Of a stretch of DNA of 52,685 nucleotides, positions 17,244-25,102 are shown piece by piece (position 1 is the first letter of the stretch; every line of letters begins with the position of its first letter). The notes beneath the pieces are model-generated. The model saw only the letters and a program-made list of their open reading frames with translations. It ran no database searches and was not told where the DNA came from. Source of the DNA: Candidatus Zambryskibacteria bacterium RIFCSPLOWO2_01_FULL_47_14 (GTDB lineage: Bacteria; Patescibacteria; Paceibacteria; UBA9973; Zambryskibacteraceae); assembly GCA_001824005.1 (NCBI GenBank), contig MHWG01000023.1:23984-76668 (forward strand), written 5' to 3'. The translations under genes were made by a program, and so were the position numbers.

Positions 17244-17642
17244 CTATCTCTTCGACCACTGTGGCGCTTTTCTTGCTTTCTTCAGGCCGAACTTGCGGCG
17301 CTCTTTGGCGCGGGGGTCGCGCTTCAAGAATCCTTTGACCTTGAGTTTGGTGCGAAGCTCTACGTCGTGTATCAAAAGGGCACGGGCAATGCCGTGGCGG
17401 AGCGCTTCTGCTTGGGCGGAGATACCACCTCCAACGAGCTTGGCCGAGACGAAGAAGTTTGCCGGCACGTCGGCAAACACTTTCATAATGGAGTTCCTCA
17501 ATTCCTTGGTTGGGAAATATTTTTCAAATTCTTTGCCATTAGCAGTGATGACCGACTTCGAAGCGGGTGTAATCCTCACGCGGGCAACCGCCGTCTTCCT
17601 CCTCCCTACTGCCTCCATGTATTTTTCTGCTTTCGTAGCCAT
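17244..17642 (-). CDS. rpsI: Ribosomal protein S9
   Basis: The 132-residue protein has the S9 start YMEAVGRRKTAVARV, the central GGGISAQAEALRHGIARAL and the invariant C-terminal Lys-Arg (SKR) that reaches the P-site tRNA. It is the last gene of the ribosomal/rpoA run, 14 nt after rplM. Confidence 0.96.
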   Translation of the reverse strand: MATKAEKYMEAVGRRKTAVARVRITPASKSVITANGKEFEKYFPTKELRNSIMKVFADVPANFFVSAKLVGGGISAQAEALRHGIARALLIHDVELRTKLKVKGFLKRDPRAKERRKFGLKKARKAPQWSKR

Positions 17643-17656
17643 TTGTTTCTTGTTTC

Positions 17657-18001
17657 TTACTCCTTAATTTTCAAATTCTTCATCATGCGCGGACGGAGCT
17701 TGTTCTTCGGCAGCATGCCATAGACAGCGCGACGGAGCACCTCCTTCTTGCCCTTCTTCTCGACCACGTGCGCCATGCTCTCAAGCGTCAATCCGCCCGG
17801 GTAGCCGGAATAGCGCGGATAGCTTTTAGTTTTCAGCTTCTTGGCTTCCAAACTCATGGCTCCGGCATTCTCCACTTCGACCTCGACGGCGGGAATCTTG
17901 TTTCTTGCGAAGTCAGTTCTATTTTTCCCCATCAGAAGCACCGCTACTTCGGTAGCTACTCGTCCAGGCACTTTTCCTTTTGCATCTAAGGTATATTTCA
18001 T
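17657..18001 (-). CDS. rplM: Ribosomal protein L13
   Basis: L13 binds 23S rRNA domain II. The 114-residue form is shorter than the usual ~142: it lacks some N-terminal residues and starts MKYTLDAKGKVPGRVAT. It keeps YPRYSGYPGGL and RRAVYGMLPKN, the RNA-binding core. The start overlaps the rplQ stop by 4 nt (ATGA-type coupling). Confidence 0.93.
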   Translation of the reverse strand: MKYTLDAKGKVPGRVATEVAVLLMGKNRTDFARNKIPAVEVEVENAGAMSLEAKKLKTKSYPRYSGYPGGLTLESMAHVVEKKGKKEVLRRAVYGMLPKNKLRPRMMKNLKIKE

Positions 18002-18345
18002 ACGAATTCTATGACTGCTTGCGGGGCGCCGTCTGACTTCCTATGGATCATCTTGGTTATGCGGGTGTATCCGCCGGCTCGCTCTTTGTAAGTCAGAGCA
18101 AGGTCAACAAAGATCTTCCTGGCCGCCTGAACTCCTACTCGGGATTCCAAAAGCCTTCTCGATGCAGGGGTCTGCTTCTTGCCTAAAGTTACGAGCTTCT
18201 CCATGAGAGGGCGCAGTTCTTTAGCCTTGGCCTCAGTTGTCTTAATCTTCCCTTTAAGCGCGAGCGAATACGCGAGCGATTTCATCAGAGCTACTCTCTG
18301 ATTTTTCTCTCGGCCAAATTTTCTGTGTCCTCCGTGATACGCCAT
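17998..18345 (-). CDS. rplQ: Ribosomal protein L17
   Basis: 115 residues, starting MAYHGGHRKFGREKNQRVAL, with LVTLGKK in the middle and a final GAPQAVIEFV. L17 lies near the exit tunnel. The start codon overlaps the rpoA stop by one base. Confidence 0.96.
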   Translation of the reverse strand: MAYHGGHRKFGREKNQRVALMKSLAYSLALKGKIKTTEAKAKELRPLMEKLVTLGKKQTPASRRLLESRVGVQAARKIFVDLALTYKERAGGYTRITKMIHRKSDGAPQAVIEFV

Positions 18346-19325
18346 TACTTTAATGTAATTCCAAACTCCCCCAGAGCTTTCCTGATTTCCTGAATACCCT
18401 TGGCGCCTAGGCCCTCGATTTCCAGAAGATCTTTCTCTTTTTTCCTCGCCAGACCGCCGACGGTACGAATGTTGGCATCTGCAAGAGCATGTTGAGTACG
18501 AGCGGAGATGTCAAGAGACTCGACTCTGGTCTTCAACACTTCGGGATCAACTTCTGATTTAGGAACAGACTGGGTTACCACTTTTGGCGTTTCTTCCTCC
18601 GCTGGCACCTCTTCCTTGAAGCCGACAATGGCCTTGAGCTGGTTGATCATAGTTTCTATCGAGGCGGTAAGAGCGGCGGTCGGGGTAATAGTGCCGTCGG
18701 TCTCGATGAATAGACGGAGTTTGTTGAAGTCGGTCCTATCACCCACGCGCATATTCTCCACTTCGTAGCTTGCGCGGCGAATGGGGGTAAAGATACCATC
18801 GAGGGCAATAGAGCCGATTTCCACGCGCGATTTGTCGATCATCTCTTTTGGCATGAAGCCAAGACCTTTCTCGGCCCGAATCTCCATCTCAAGCAAGGCG
18901 GCTTTATTCGTAAGAGTGGCGATGACGATATCCGGCGTCAAAATCTCGATCTGACCTGGTACATCGAGATCTGCGGCTGTTATAGTTTTCGATTCTGAAC
19001 CTGTCAGAGTCGATCCCTTGACTTTAAGCGAAAGCATTTGCGGTTCATCGGTAGCGAAGCGCATGCGGATCTTCTTTAAGTTTAGAAGAATAGTTATGAC
19101 GTCTTCTTTGACGCCTTCTAAGGTTGAGAACTCGTGTTGTACGCCAGTAATCTTGACGGAAGTAATGGCCACACCGGGAAGCGAAGAGAGGATGATGCGG
19201 CGAAGACTATTACCCAAAGTGTGACCATAACCAGGATAGAGACCTTCAATCTCGAAGATACCGCTCTCCCCTTCTTCAGACACGATTCTCGGCTTCGAAG
19301 GCAGGTGTATTGTGTAATCGGCCAT
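18345..19325 (-). CDS. rpoA: RNA polymerase alpha subunit
   Basis: The 326-residue protein has the assembly domain at 1-230 (GYGHTLGNSLRRIILSSLPG is the dimer motif) and a C-terminal domain from about 255 with helix-hairpin-helix residues LEIEGLGAKGIQEIR that contacts UP elements. A Glu/Pro-rich linker (about 238-260) connects them. A standard placement between rpsD and rplQ. Confidence 0.97.
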   Translation of the reverse strand: MADYTIHLPSKPRIVSEEGESGIFEIEGLYPGYGHTLGNSLRRIILSSLPGVAITSVKITGVQHEFSTLEGVKEDVITILLNLKKIRMRFATDEPQMLSLKVKGSTLTGSESKTITAADLDVPGQIEILTPDIVIATLTNKAALLEMEIRAEKGLGFMPKEMIDKSRVEIGSIALDGIFTPIRRASYEVENMRVGDRTDFNKLRLFIETDGTITPTAALTASIETMINQLKAIVGFKEEVPAEEETPKVVTQSVPKSEVDPEVLKTRVESLDISARTQHALADANIRTVGGLARKKEKDLLEIEGLGAKGIQEIRKALGEFGITLK

Positions 19326-19359
19326 AATATTATGAAAAAGTTAGGTAATAATTATAACA

Positions 19360-19965
19360 CTATCTATTATAGAATTCAATTGCTACTCCCAAGTCGAACA
19401 ATTGTTCGCCCGGCACATAGACGGGATCGCCTATTATCTCGGCCATCCGCGTTTCGGGATCAACCTTGATCCAGACGGGCATGCTTAGCGAGCGCATGCG
19501 CTCGCTAACTTCCGAGAACAGAGCACTTTCGCGAGAACCCTCGCGCAGAGAAAGTTTGTCGCCTATCTTCACTCCGATTGAGGGAATGGTAACGCGACGC
19601 CCGTTCACCAGAGTGTGGCCGTGCCCGGCGACTTGCCGAGCGGCGGAGCGTGTCTTGGCTAAACCGGCTCGATAAAGAGCGTTGTCGAGGCGAGTCTCAA
19701 GCAGGACGAAGAGCTTCTCTACCGGCTTCCCGGCACGAAGAGCCTTGTTGACGTAAATACGGAACTGGCTCTCGGTAAGGCCGTAGCTGTAGCGCGTCTT
19801 CTGCTTCTCAAGCATAGCCAGGCCGTATTCGCTCTTCGGCCTGCCGCGCCCTCTGTCGGCCTTATCCTTACGCGCGAGGGAAAGAGTGTACTTCGGGCTC
19901 TGCGTCTTTTCGAATACCGGAGCGCCGAGGCGGCGGGCAATTTTGTATTTCGGTCCAATTTTCAT
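19360..19965 (-). CDS. rpsD: Ribosomal protein S4
   Basis: S4 nucleates 30S assembly. The 201-residue protein lacks the N-terminal Cys cluster (zinc-free form) and has an S4 RNA-binding domain around RLDNALYRAGLAKTRSAARQ (about 91-110). It is followed by rpoA and preceded by rpsK. Confidence 0.96.
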   Translation of the reverse strand: MKIGPKYKIARRLGAPVFEKTQSPKYTLSLARKDKADRGRGRPKSEYGLAMLEKQKTRYSYGLTESQFRIYVNKALRAGKPVEKLFVLLETRLDNALYRAGLAKTRSAARQVAGHGHTLVNGRRVTIPSIGVKIGDKLSLREGSRESALFSEVSERMRSLSMPVWIKVDPETRMAEIIGDPVYVPGEQLFDLGVAIEFYNR

Positions 19966-19994
19966 ATTTTTAAATATTTAAATATTGAAATATT

Positions 19995-20438
19995 TTAATT
20001 GCGCCTGGGTTTAGGGGGTTTGGGACCGTTATGGGGCACCGGGGTCATGTCCCGGATAGTGGTAAGATTGATGCCTTTGGAAATAAATCCTCTAATGGCG
20101 GACTCGCGTCCGGAACCGACGCCCTTGACCACCACCTTCACCTCTTTCACGCCAAGCGTTGCAGCTACAGCGGCAAGAGTCTCGCCAACTTTGGCCGCGG
20201 CAAAGGGCGTGCCTTTCTTAGCTCCCTTGAAGCCAAGCGCACCGCTTGAAGACCAGGCTATGGTGCTGCCTTTTGGATCAGTAAGCACGAGCTTAGTGTT
20301 GTTGTAAGTCGATTCGACACAAAGAATACCAGCGTCAATTCGCCTCTTGGAACTTTTGACAGCCACAGTCGCCGCCTCGGGCGCAATTGCCGGAGTTTCG
20401 ATCTTCTCTTCTGCTGTAACAATTTTCTTTTTTCCCAT
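19995..20438 (-). CDS. rpsK: Ribosomal protein S11
   Basis: The 147-residue protein has an extra Ala/Glu/Lys-rich N-terminal ~30 residues, then the S11 core: YNNTKLVLTDPKG, WSSSGALGFKGAKKGTPFAA and the final VPHNGPKPPKPRRN near the mRNA channel. Confidence 0.96.
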   Translation of the reverse strand: MGKKKIVTAEEKIETPAIAPEAATVAVKSSKRRIDAGILCVESTYNNTKLVLTDPKGSTIAWSSSGALGFKGAKKGTPFAAAKVGETLAAVAATLGVKEVKVVVKGVGSGRESAIRGFISKGINLTTIRDMTPVPHNGPKPPKPRRN

Positions 20439-20446
20439 TCTGTTAT

Positions 20447-20490
20447 ATTCGTATCATTCGATCATATTTGCGGAGATTCGCGTTATTTTT
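20447..20490. repeat. Stop-codon-anchored repeat, copy 2
   Basis: Second copy of the repeat seen at 9025-9068, with two or three differences. It spans the rpsM stop codon and the rpsM-rpsK spacer. Confidence 0.75.
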
Positions 20491-20866
20491 TCTCGGCAAT
20501 CTTCCTGCCCGTGCCCATGGTCTTCCTGCCCCTGTACGGACGAGTGGTGCGGGAATTCGACTTTGTGCGCTGGCCCCTGGTTGGGAGTCCTCGTTGATGG
20601 CGGATACCTCGATAGGCCTTGATGTCCTTGAGGCGTTTGACATTAGCCCCCACTTCGCGCTTAAGATCACCTTCGAGAACAAACTTCTCGATAATCGAGC
20701 GGATTTTGTTCTCTTGTTCGACTGTCGCCTCTTTGGCACGAGTGGCGTAAGGAACTTTCGCTTGGTCAAGAATATGCTGGGCGCGCGAACGACCTATTCC
20801 ATATAAGGTCGTTAGGCCGATTTCAAGACGCTTTTCCTCTGGTATCGTGATTCCTAGCAATCGCAT
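20483..20866 (-). CDS. rpsM: Ribosomal protein S13
   Basis: 127 residues, starting MRLLGITIPEEKRLEIGL, with YGIGRSRAQHIL (helix-hairpin-helix) and the basic tail with RGLPTRGQRTKSNSRT that contacts tRNA in the P site. Confidence 0.97.
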   Translation of the reverse strand: MRLLGITIPEEKRLEIGLTTLYGIGRSRAQHILDQAKVPYATRAKEATVEQENKIRSIIEKFVLEGDLKREVGANVKRLKDIKAYRGIRHQRGLPTRGQRTKSNSRTTRPYRGRKTMGTGRKIAEKK

Positions 20867-20889
20867 TGTTGTTTGTCGTTGGTTGTCGG

Positions 20890-21006
20890 TTACCCCTGTC
20901 TTTGCTTATGGCGAGGATTGGCTTTGCAGACGACGTAAACGTAGCCCCTCCTGCGGACTATCTGACACTTCGAGCATAATTTTCTCACCGCCGCCTTAAC
21001 TTTCAT
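20890..21006 (-). CDS. rpmJ: Ribosomal protein L36
   Basis: A 38-residue protein starting [14 protein letters not shown]. Cys11, Cys14, Cys27 and His33 form the zinc site (C+ type). It is in its usual place between infA and rpsM. Confidence 0.95.
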   Translation of the reverse strand: MKVKAAVRKLCSKCQIVRRRGYVYVVCKANPRHKQRQG

Positions 21007-21057
21007 GACAAGGTAGCATTCTAACCCAAGCTGAATTTTATGTCTAGTCCTTGTTTA

Positions 21058-21276
21058 TTACAAACGTTTGGTTATCCGGGCTTTGCCGCCATAGGGGTCC
21101 ATTTCCATAATCACTTTGTCCCCTACCAAGACGCGAATTCTGTGCAAGCGCATTTTGCCCGAGAGGTAGGCTAGGATGTTCTCGCCTCCCTCGTCCAAAG
21201 TTACCCGGAACATGATATTGGGAAGCGATTCCGTCACTACTCCCGTCTTCTCTATCGCTTGATTATTTGAAGCCAT
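21058..21276 (-). CDS. infA: Translation initiation factor IF-1
   Basis: The 72-residue S1-type OB fold shows GVVTESLPNIMFRVTLDEGG, then LSGKMRLHRIRVLVGDKV and MDPYGGKARITKR. IF-1 occupies the A site during initiation. It lies 2 nt after the preceding gene and heads the ribosomal run. Confidence 0.97.
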   Translation of the reverse strand: MASNNQAIEKTGVVTESLPNIMFRVTLDEGGENILAYLSGKMRLHRIRVLVGDKVIMEMDPYGGKARITKRL

Positions 21277-21278
21277 TT

Positions 21279-22568
21279 TTACTCCGCGGAGACCTTAGTG
21301 ATCCTGATTTTTGTCACCTCGTTCGGCAGAGAATTTTTCCAGAAAGGCCTCACCGTAACGTTGGCGGAGGCGATGGTTAGATAGTTTTTGAGAACACTTT
21401 GCACTTCGCTTTTGTGCTTACCGGCAAGGTCCGCCTTTAGCGCCACTTCGTCCGTTAGCCAGACTGCCAATGCATTGCCTTTGATTTTGAAACTGACCTC
21501 ACCCGAGGAAAGAAGGTCGGAAGGCGGCACTGAGCCGAAGGTAATTTCGAGAGAAGAATAATTTGGAATCTCAATTGCCTCGATTGCTCCGGTACCGAGC
21601 TTCTTTTGCGAAAGGAAGCGGGAGAGGTCGCTTCGCTTGAACATTACCCCATAGAGATTGCCCCGCATATTGAGCGTGATGTTCGCACCAGAACCCGCGC
21701 TTTGCGGCAAATCCTCGAAGCTGAAGGTTGAGAGCGAGCGGAAAAGAATGAAGTCTTTCGGCACCTCTGCCTCCGCTTCGGTGTAAAGTTCTTCTCTCAA
21801 AGCGGCCTGGAGCTCAGCCTTGGCCTTGGCGAGATCTTCGGGCTTCACCACCTTCTCTTTGCCCACGAAACCGCTGGCAAGAGGCGTCTTGGAGCGAGCA
21901 TACACCGCCTCAAACTGGGAACTTCCCTTGAGTCCGGGTACAGTAAAGTCGGTTGGAGCGCTGTTGTATTCAGGCCCCGGCGCATCGGCATAAATTATGG
22001 CCTCGACGGAACCTTTGGCCGGCACGGTAATCGCTTTGTCGATGCGATAAACTTTCCCAGCGGCAGATTCGAAGCGTGTAGTGGCGATGAGACGCTGGGA
22101 TGCTGAAGAAGTGTTGTAAACGACAATCGTGCCGGAGGCTTTGCGGCTCACATCCTGTTCGGAGCCGGCCGGAGCCGTGATGCCTTTATCGCGCGAGAGT
22201 TTGACTACGCTGTAGAAAGGTCCGCTCGAACCGGACTTGTGCGCGATATAAACATCGTTTTCGAAAGCAAGCACAGTGGACTTCGGTGCGTAGCTTAAAG
22301 TGGCGCCGTTAAAAATCGAGAGAATGATAAAAACAAGAACAGCAGCAGTAATAATGCCAACTAGCCAAATCTTCTTCCTGAAAGACCGTCTGTGACGCGA
22401 GATGGGAGTACGCACCGGCGGCAGCGACTCTTCTGAAATTTTTGTATCTTGTATCTTGTTTCTTATATCTTTCCTACCTGTTTCTTTCCTGCGACTTTCT
22501 GGAATGGGGATGTCTCGTATACTCCTTCTCCTGTCCGGCACCACTATGTCCTCGATTTTTTTCGGCAT
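21279..22568 (-). CDS. Membrane-anchored baseplate-J-like protein
   Basis: The 429-residue protein has a charged, disordered N-terminus (1-65), one membrane segment at about 67-88, and an extracellular beta-rich region. Residues 145-235 (ASGTIVVYN, PAKGSVEAIIYADAPGPEYN, FTVPGLKGS) match the baseplate J/gp47-like domain annotated in many Patescibacteria. A second beta region follows. A role in a surface structure is plausible but unproven. Residues 30-45 are encoded by repeat-like DNA. It lies between alaS and infA with 2-4 nt gaps. Confidence 0.65.
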   Translation of the reverse strand: MPKKIEDIVVPDRRRSIRDIPIPESRRKETGRKDIRNKIQDTKISEESLPPVRTPISRHRRSFRKKIWLVGIITAAVLVFIILSIFNGATLSYAPKSTVLAFENDVYIAHKSGSSGPFYSVVKLSRDKGITAPAGSEQDVSRKASGTIVVYNTSSASQRLIATTRFESAAGKVYRIDKAITVPAKGSVEAIIYADAPGPEYNSAPTDFTVPGLKGSSQFEAVYARSKTPLASGFVGKEKVVKPEDLAKAKAELQAALREELYTEAEAEVPKDFILFRSLSTFSFEDLPQSAGSGANITLNMRGNLYGVMFKRSDLSRFLSQKKLGTGAIEAIEIPNYSSLEITFGSVPPSDLLSSGEVSFKIKGNALAVWLTDEVALKADLAGKHKSEVQSVLKNYLTIASANVTVRPFWKNSLPNEVTKIRITKVSAE

Positions 22569-22572
22569 AGAA

Positions 22573-24384
22573 CTATTCTAACACAGCTTTGATACGACGC
22601 ACGCCGGCGGAAGAGGATTCTTCGTTGGTAATGCGGAATTTCCCAAGGATCCCGGTATTTTCCACATGCGGTCCGCCGCAGAATTCTTTCGAATAAGCCG
22701 TATCAAGCGTCTCGCCTATGTAATAGACGGAAACTTCGTCGGGATACTTCTGGTCGAAGAAGTGCCGCGCGCCAGTCTTTATCGCCTCCTCTTTTTGCAA
22801 CACCGAATGTTGCACAGGCAGGCTTGCTGTGATTTTTTCATTCACGATCTCCTCTACCCTCTTCTTCTCTTCATCTCTCATCTTTCTGGGGAAAGAGAAA
22901 TCGAAACGCAATCTCTCCGGCGTAATATTGCTGCCCTTCTGCATTACTTCGTCGCCGAGCACGTCATGGAGCGCCTGGTGGAGAAGGTGTGTGGCGGTGT
23001 GAAGCTTCACCTCCGCCTCCCCATGCCCCGCGAGCCCACCCTTGAACTTCTGCTCTGAACCCGCTTTTGAAATTTCCTGGTGGCGCCTGAATTTTTCATT
23101 AAATTCATTTTCATCGAAATTCACGCCCAGGTCTTTAATCAATTCGATGGGAAAACCATAGGAAGTGACGAGAATAAATGGATCTTCGCCCGCTTTGAGC
23201 TGCTTCAAACCTTCTTCCAATGTCTTTTCAAACTTATTTATCTCATCAGTAATAATCTCGAGAGTCATTGGAGAGAATTCATATAAATTTTTATAGCTTG
23301 AATGTCCCATGACAATATTCGCAACAGATTTCAAAACATCTAGAGGCTCCCCAATTTCGGGAAGTTTTTTGGCGTACACATATGCTCTGCGCAAAAGGCG
23401 TCTTAATACATAGCCCTTGTCTGTATTTGACGGCAATATACCGTCTGCAATAAGAAATGCTGATGCCCTGACATGATCTGCAACAATTCTCGAAGAACTG
23501 TCATAAACGGGACGCAACAGTAAAATTAAAGAAGCAAAAACATCCAAACTGAAGATATCGGATTTATTGTTTGCTGCAGCGGTAATTCGTTCCAAACCTC
23601 CGCCGAAATCTATGTTTTTTCTGGGCAATAATTCAAATTTCGCCTCTGCAACCTTTTTGTAAGTCATAAATACATTATTTCCAATCTCTAGATACCTGCC
23701 GCAATCGCAATTGGGGTGGCAATATTCACCGTACTTAGGATCATGCTTTATGTCAGAAAATTCATAAAACATTTCAGAATCCGGGCCGCCCGGCTCCCCT
23801 ACCGGCATATTGTCAGGAGTGCCTGATCTGCTCCACCAATTCTTTTTTGAATCGTAATAGAAAATTCTTCCTCCTCTCATCCCCATTTTTGACCCATTTT
23901 CTTCACTTCCCATTTCTACCACTTCGGCATCCACACCTCTAGCAGCGAAGATTTTTTTCCAAAGATCCACTGATTCTGTATCTTTAGGTAGATTGTTTTT
24001 CTCATCCCCACCAAAAACAGTTACATATAATTTACCTGGGTCAATTTTAATTTCATCAAAGAGAAATTCTGAAATCCATTTCAACTGATCTTTTCGAAAA
24101 TAATCCCCAAAACTCCAGTTCCCAAGCATCTCAAAGAAGGTGGTATGTCTATTATCCCCTACTTCATCTATATCTTCCGCGCGAAAACATTTTTGAGAAT
24201 CGACGATACGAGTCCCCAAGGGATGTTTTTCCCCTAGAAGATACGGAACCATCGGCTGCATGCCAGAACCTGTAAAAAGAGTAGTTGGATCGTTTTCGGG
24301 AATAAGAGAAGACGACGGCACTACGGCATGCCCCTTTTTTTTAAAAAATTCCAGAAATTTCTGTCTGATATCTGCAGAATTCAT
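22573..24384 (-). CDS. alaS: Alanyl-tRNA synthetase lacking the C-terminal module
   Basis: About 603 residues against the usual ~870. The class II catalytic core is complete (KGHAVVPSSSLIPENDPTTLF, TFFEMLGNWSFGDYF). The editing domain is present with HTATHLLHQALH and CGGPHVENTG, the zinc-type His/Cys residues that clear Ser- and Gly-tRNA-Ala. The protein stops at that point, so the C-Ala (DHHA1) oligomerisation/tRNA module is missing. I chose the ATG at 24384 over an upstream TTG. A TATATT lies 6 nt before it with no ribosome site. Confidence 0.95.
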   Translation of the reverse strand: MNSADIRQKFLEFFKKKGHAVVPSSSLIPENDPTTLFTGSGMQPMVPYLLGEKHPLGTRIVDSQKCFRAEDIDEVGDNRHTTFFEMLGNWSFGDYFRKDQLKWISEFLFDEIKIDPGKLYVTVFGGDEKNNLPKDTESVDLWKKIFAARGVDAEVVEMGSEENGSKMGMRGGRIFYYDSKKNWWSRSGTPDNMPVGEPGGPDSEMFYEFSDIKHDPKYGEYCHPNCDCGRYLEIGNNVFMTYKKVAEAKFELLPRKNIDFGGGLERITAAANNKSDIFSLDVFASLILLLRPVYDSSSRIVADHVRASAFLIADGILPSNTDKGYVLRRLLRRAYVYAKKLPEIGEPLDVLKSVANIVMGHSSYKNLYEFSPMTLEIITDEINKFEKTLEEGLKQLKAGEDPFILVTSYGFPIELIKDLGVNFDENEFNEKFRRHQEISKAGSEQKFKGGLAGHGEAEVKLHTATHLLHQALHDVLGDEVMQKGSNITPERLRFDFSFPRKMRDEEKKRVEEIVNEKITASLPVQHSVLQKEEAIKTGARHFFDQKYPDEVSVYYIGETLDTAYSKEFCGGPHVENTGILGKFRITNEESSSAGVRRIKAVLE

Positions 24385-24390
24385 GATAAG

Positions 24391-24396
24391 AATATA
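24391..24396 (-). promoter_or_regulatory. Extended -10 box of alaS
   Basis: Minus-strand TGGTATATT, ending 6 nt from the ATG. No Shine-Dalgarno is visible, so a leaderless transcript is likely. Confidence 0.5.
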
Positions 24397-24432
24397 CCAC
24401 AAAAACTATCTCACACATTCTTCTCACATAAT

Positions 24433-24470
24433 CCATACGATAAGATTACGCCATGGCTTAATCTTATCGT
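24433..24470. repeat. 30-bp direct repeat (copy 1) within a hairpin
   Basis: The 30-bp sequence at 24433-24462 recurs at 25027-25056. Here it is extended to a hairpin, ACGATAAGATTA / TAATCTTATCGT (24437-24448, 24459-24470), whose right arm overlaps the last codons of the PaaX/Cas2-like gene. Confidence 0.75.
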
Positions 24471-25030
24471 AGTTTAAATATCTCACGAAGATATTTGTCA
24501 TTTTCAAACTCCTCAACAATCATATATAGAATATTCTTTCCCACCCGTAAATCCGTCTTCAACAAACCGATTACATCCTCGCAATCATAAGGGAAAATCC
24601 ACACGCTATCCTGGATTCTTTCGAATCCGGCCCGGCGGAAAATCGAAGCGATATAGTCGCGGATTTTCTTTTTCTTATGGGGAATATCGTAAATGAAGAC
24701 ACGCCACTTGCCATCCCATTTTTGTGGCTTTCTAAGTTTATAGTTTGCAAATACCCATCGACTGAGAAGTTTTCTGCCTGCCGGAGTCAGTTCATAGTGT
24801 TTTCCGTTAAATTTTAGAAGTCCTTTCCTTTTTAAAACGCCCGCGGCCGATGAAATATATTCTTTCTGTCTCCGTTTTGGAATAAGCCCGATTTTGTCCA
24901 TTGCTACCAGAACATTGGGGGCAAGCATTCCAATCGCCAATACTCCAGCAGCTGCAACGCTATAAAGAACTACCTTTTGTAGATTCGCCGATCTGGTACG
25001 TCTACGCGATTTTTGTTCCAAATCTCCCAT
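24464..25030 (-). CDS. Membrane-linked winged-helix/Cas2-like (PaaX-type) protein
   Basis: The 188-residue protein has a basic N-terminus, one hydrophobic segment (about 19-44), a winged helix at about 50-92 (VLKRKGLLKF, ELTPAGRKLLSRW) and a Cas2-like ferredoxin domain at about 108-185 starting WRVFIYDIPHKKKKIRDYI. This order is that of PaaX-type regulators, whose central domain is related to Cas2. No CRISPR array or cas gene is visible, so a CRISPR role is unlikely. It may be a membrane-bound regulator. Copies of a 30-bp repeat lie at its start codon and just after its stop. Confidence 0.75.
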   Translation of the reverse strand: MGDLEQKSRRRTRSANLQKVVLYSVAAAGVLAIGMLAPNVLVAMDKIGLIPKRRQKEYISSAAGVLKRKGLLKFNGKHYELTPAGRKLLSRWVFANYKLRKPQKWDGKWRVFIYDIPHKKKKIRDYIASIFRRAGFERIQDSVWIFPYDCEDVIGLLKTDLRVGKNILYMIVEEFENDKYLREIFKLR

Positions 25031-25056
25031 ACGATAAGATTACGCCATGGCTTAAT
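25027..25056. repeat. 30-bp direct repeat (copy 2) at start codon
   Basis: Identical by eye to 24433-24462 and includes the start codon of the PaaX/Cas2-like gene. Its flank does not complete the hairpin arm. TATAAT-like -10 sequences lie just upstream on the minus strand. Confidence 0.75.
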
Positions 25057-25102
25057 TATAACGTATTATAATTTTTTATTTTATATGAACCTTGAAGTCT
25101 AT

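Noticed and set aside
24464..25056. CRISPR-Cas locus suggested by the Cas2-like fold and repeats
   Set aside because: Only two copies of the 30-bp repeat, one gene apart, no spacers, no other cas gene; domain order is that of PaaX.
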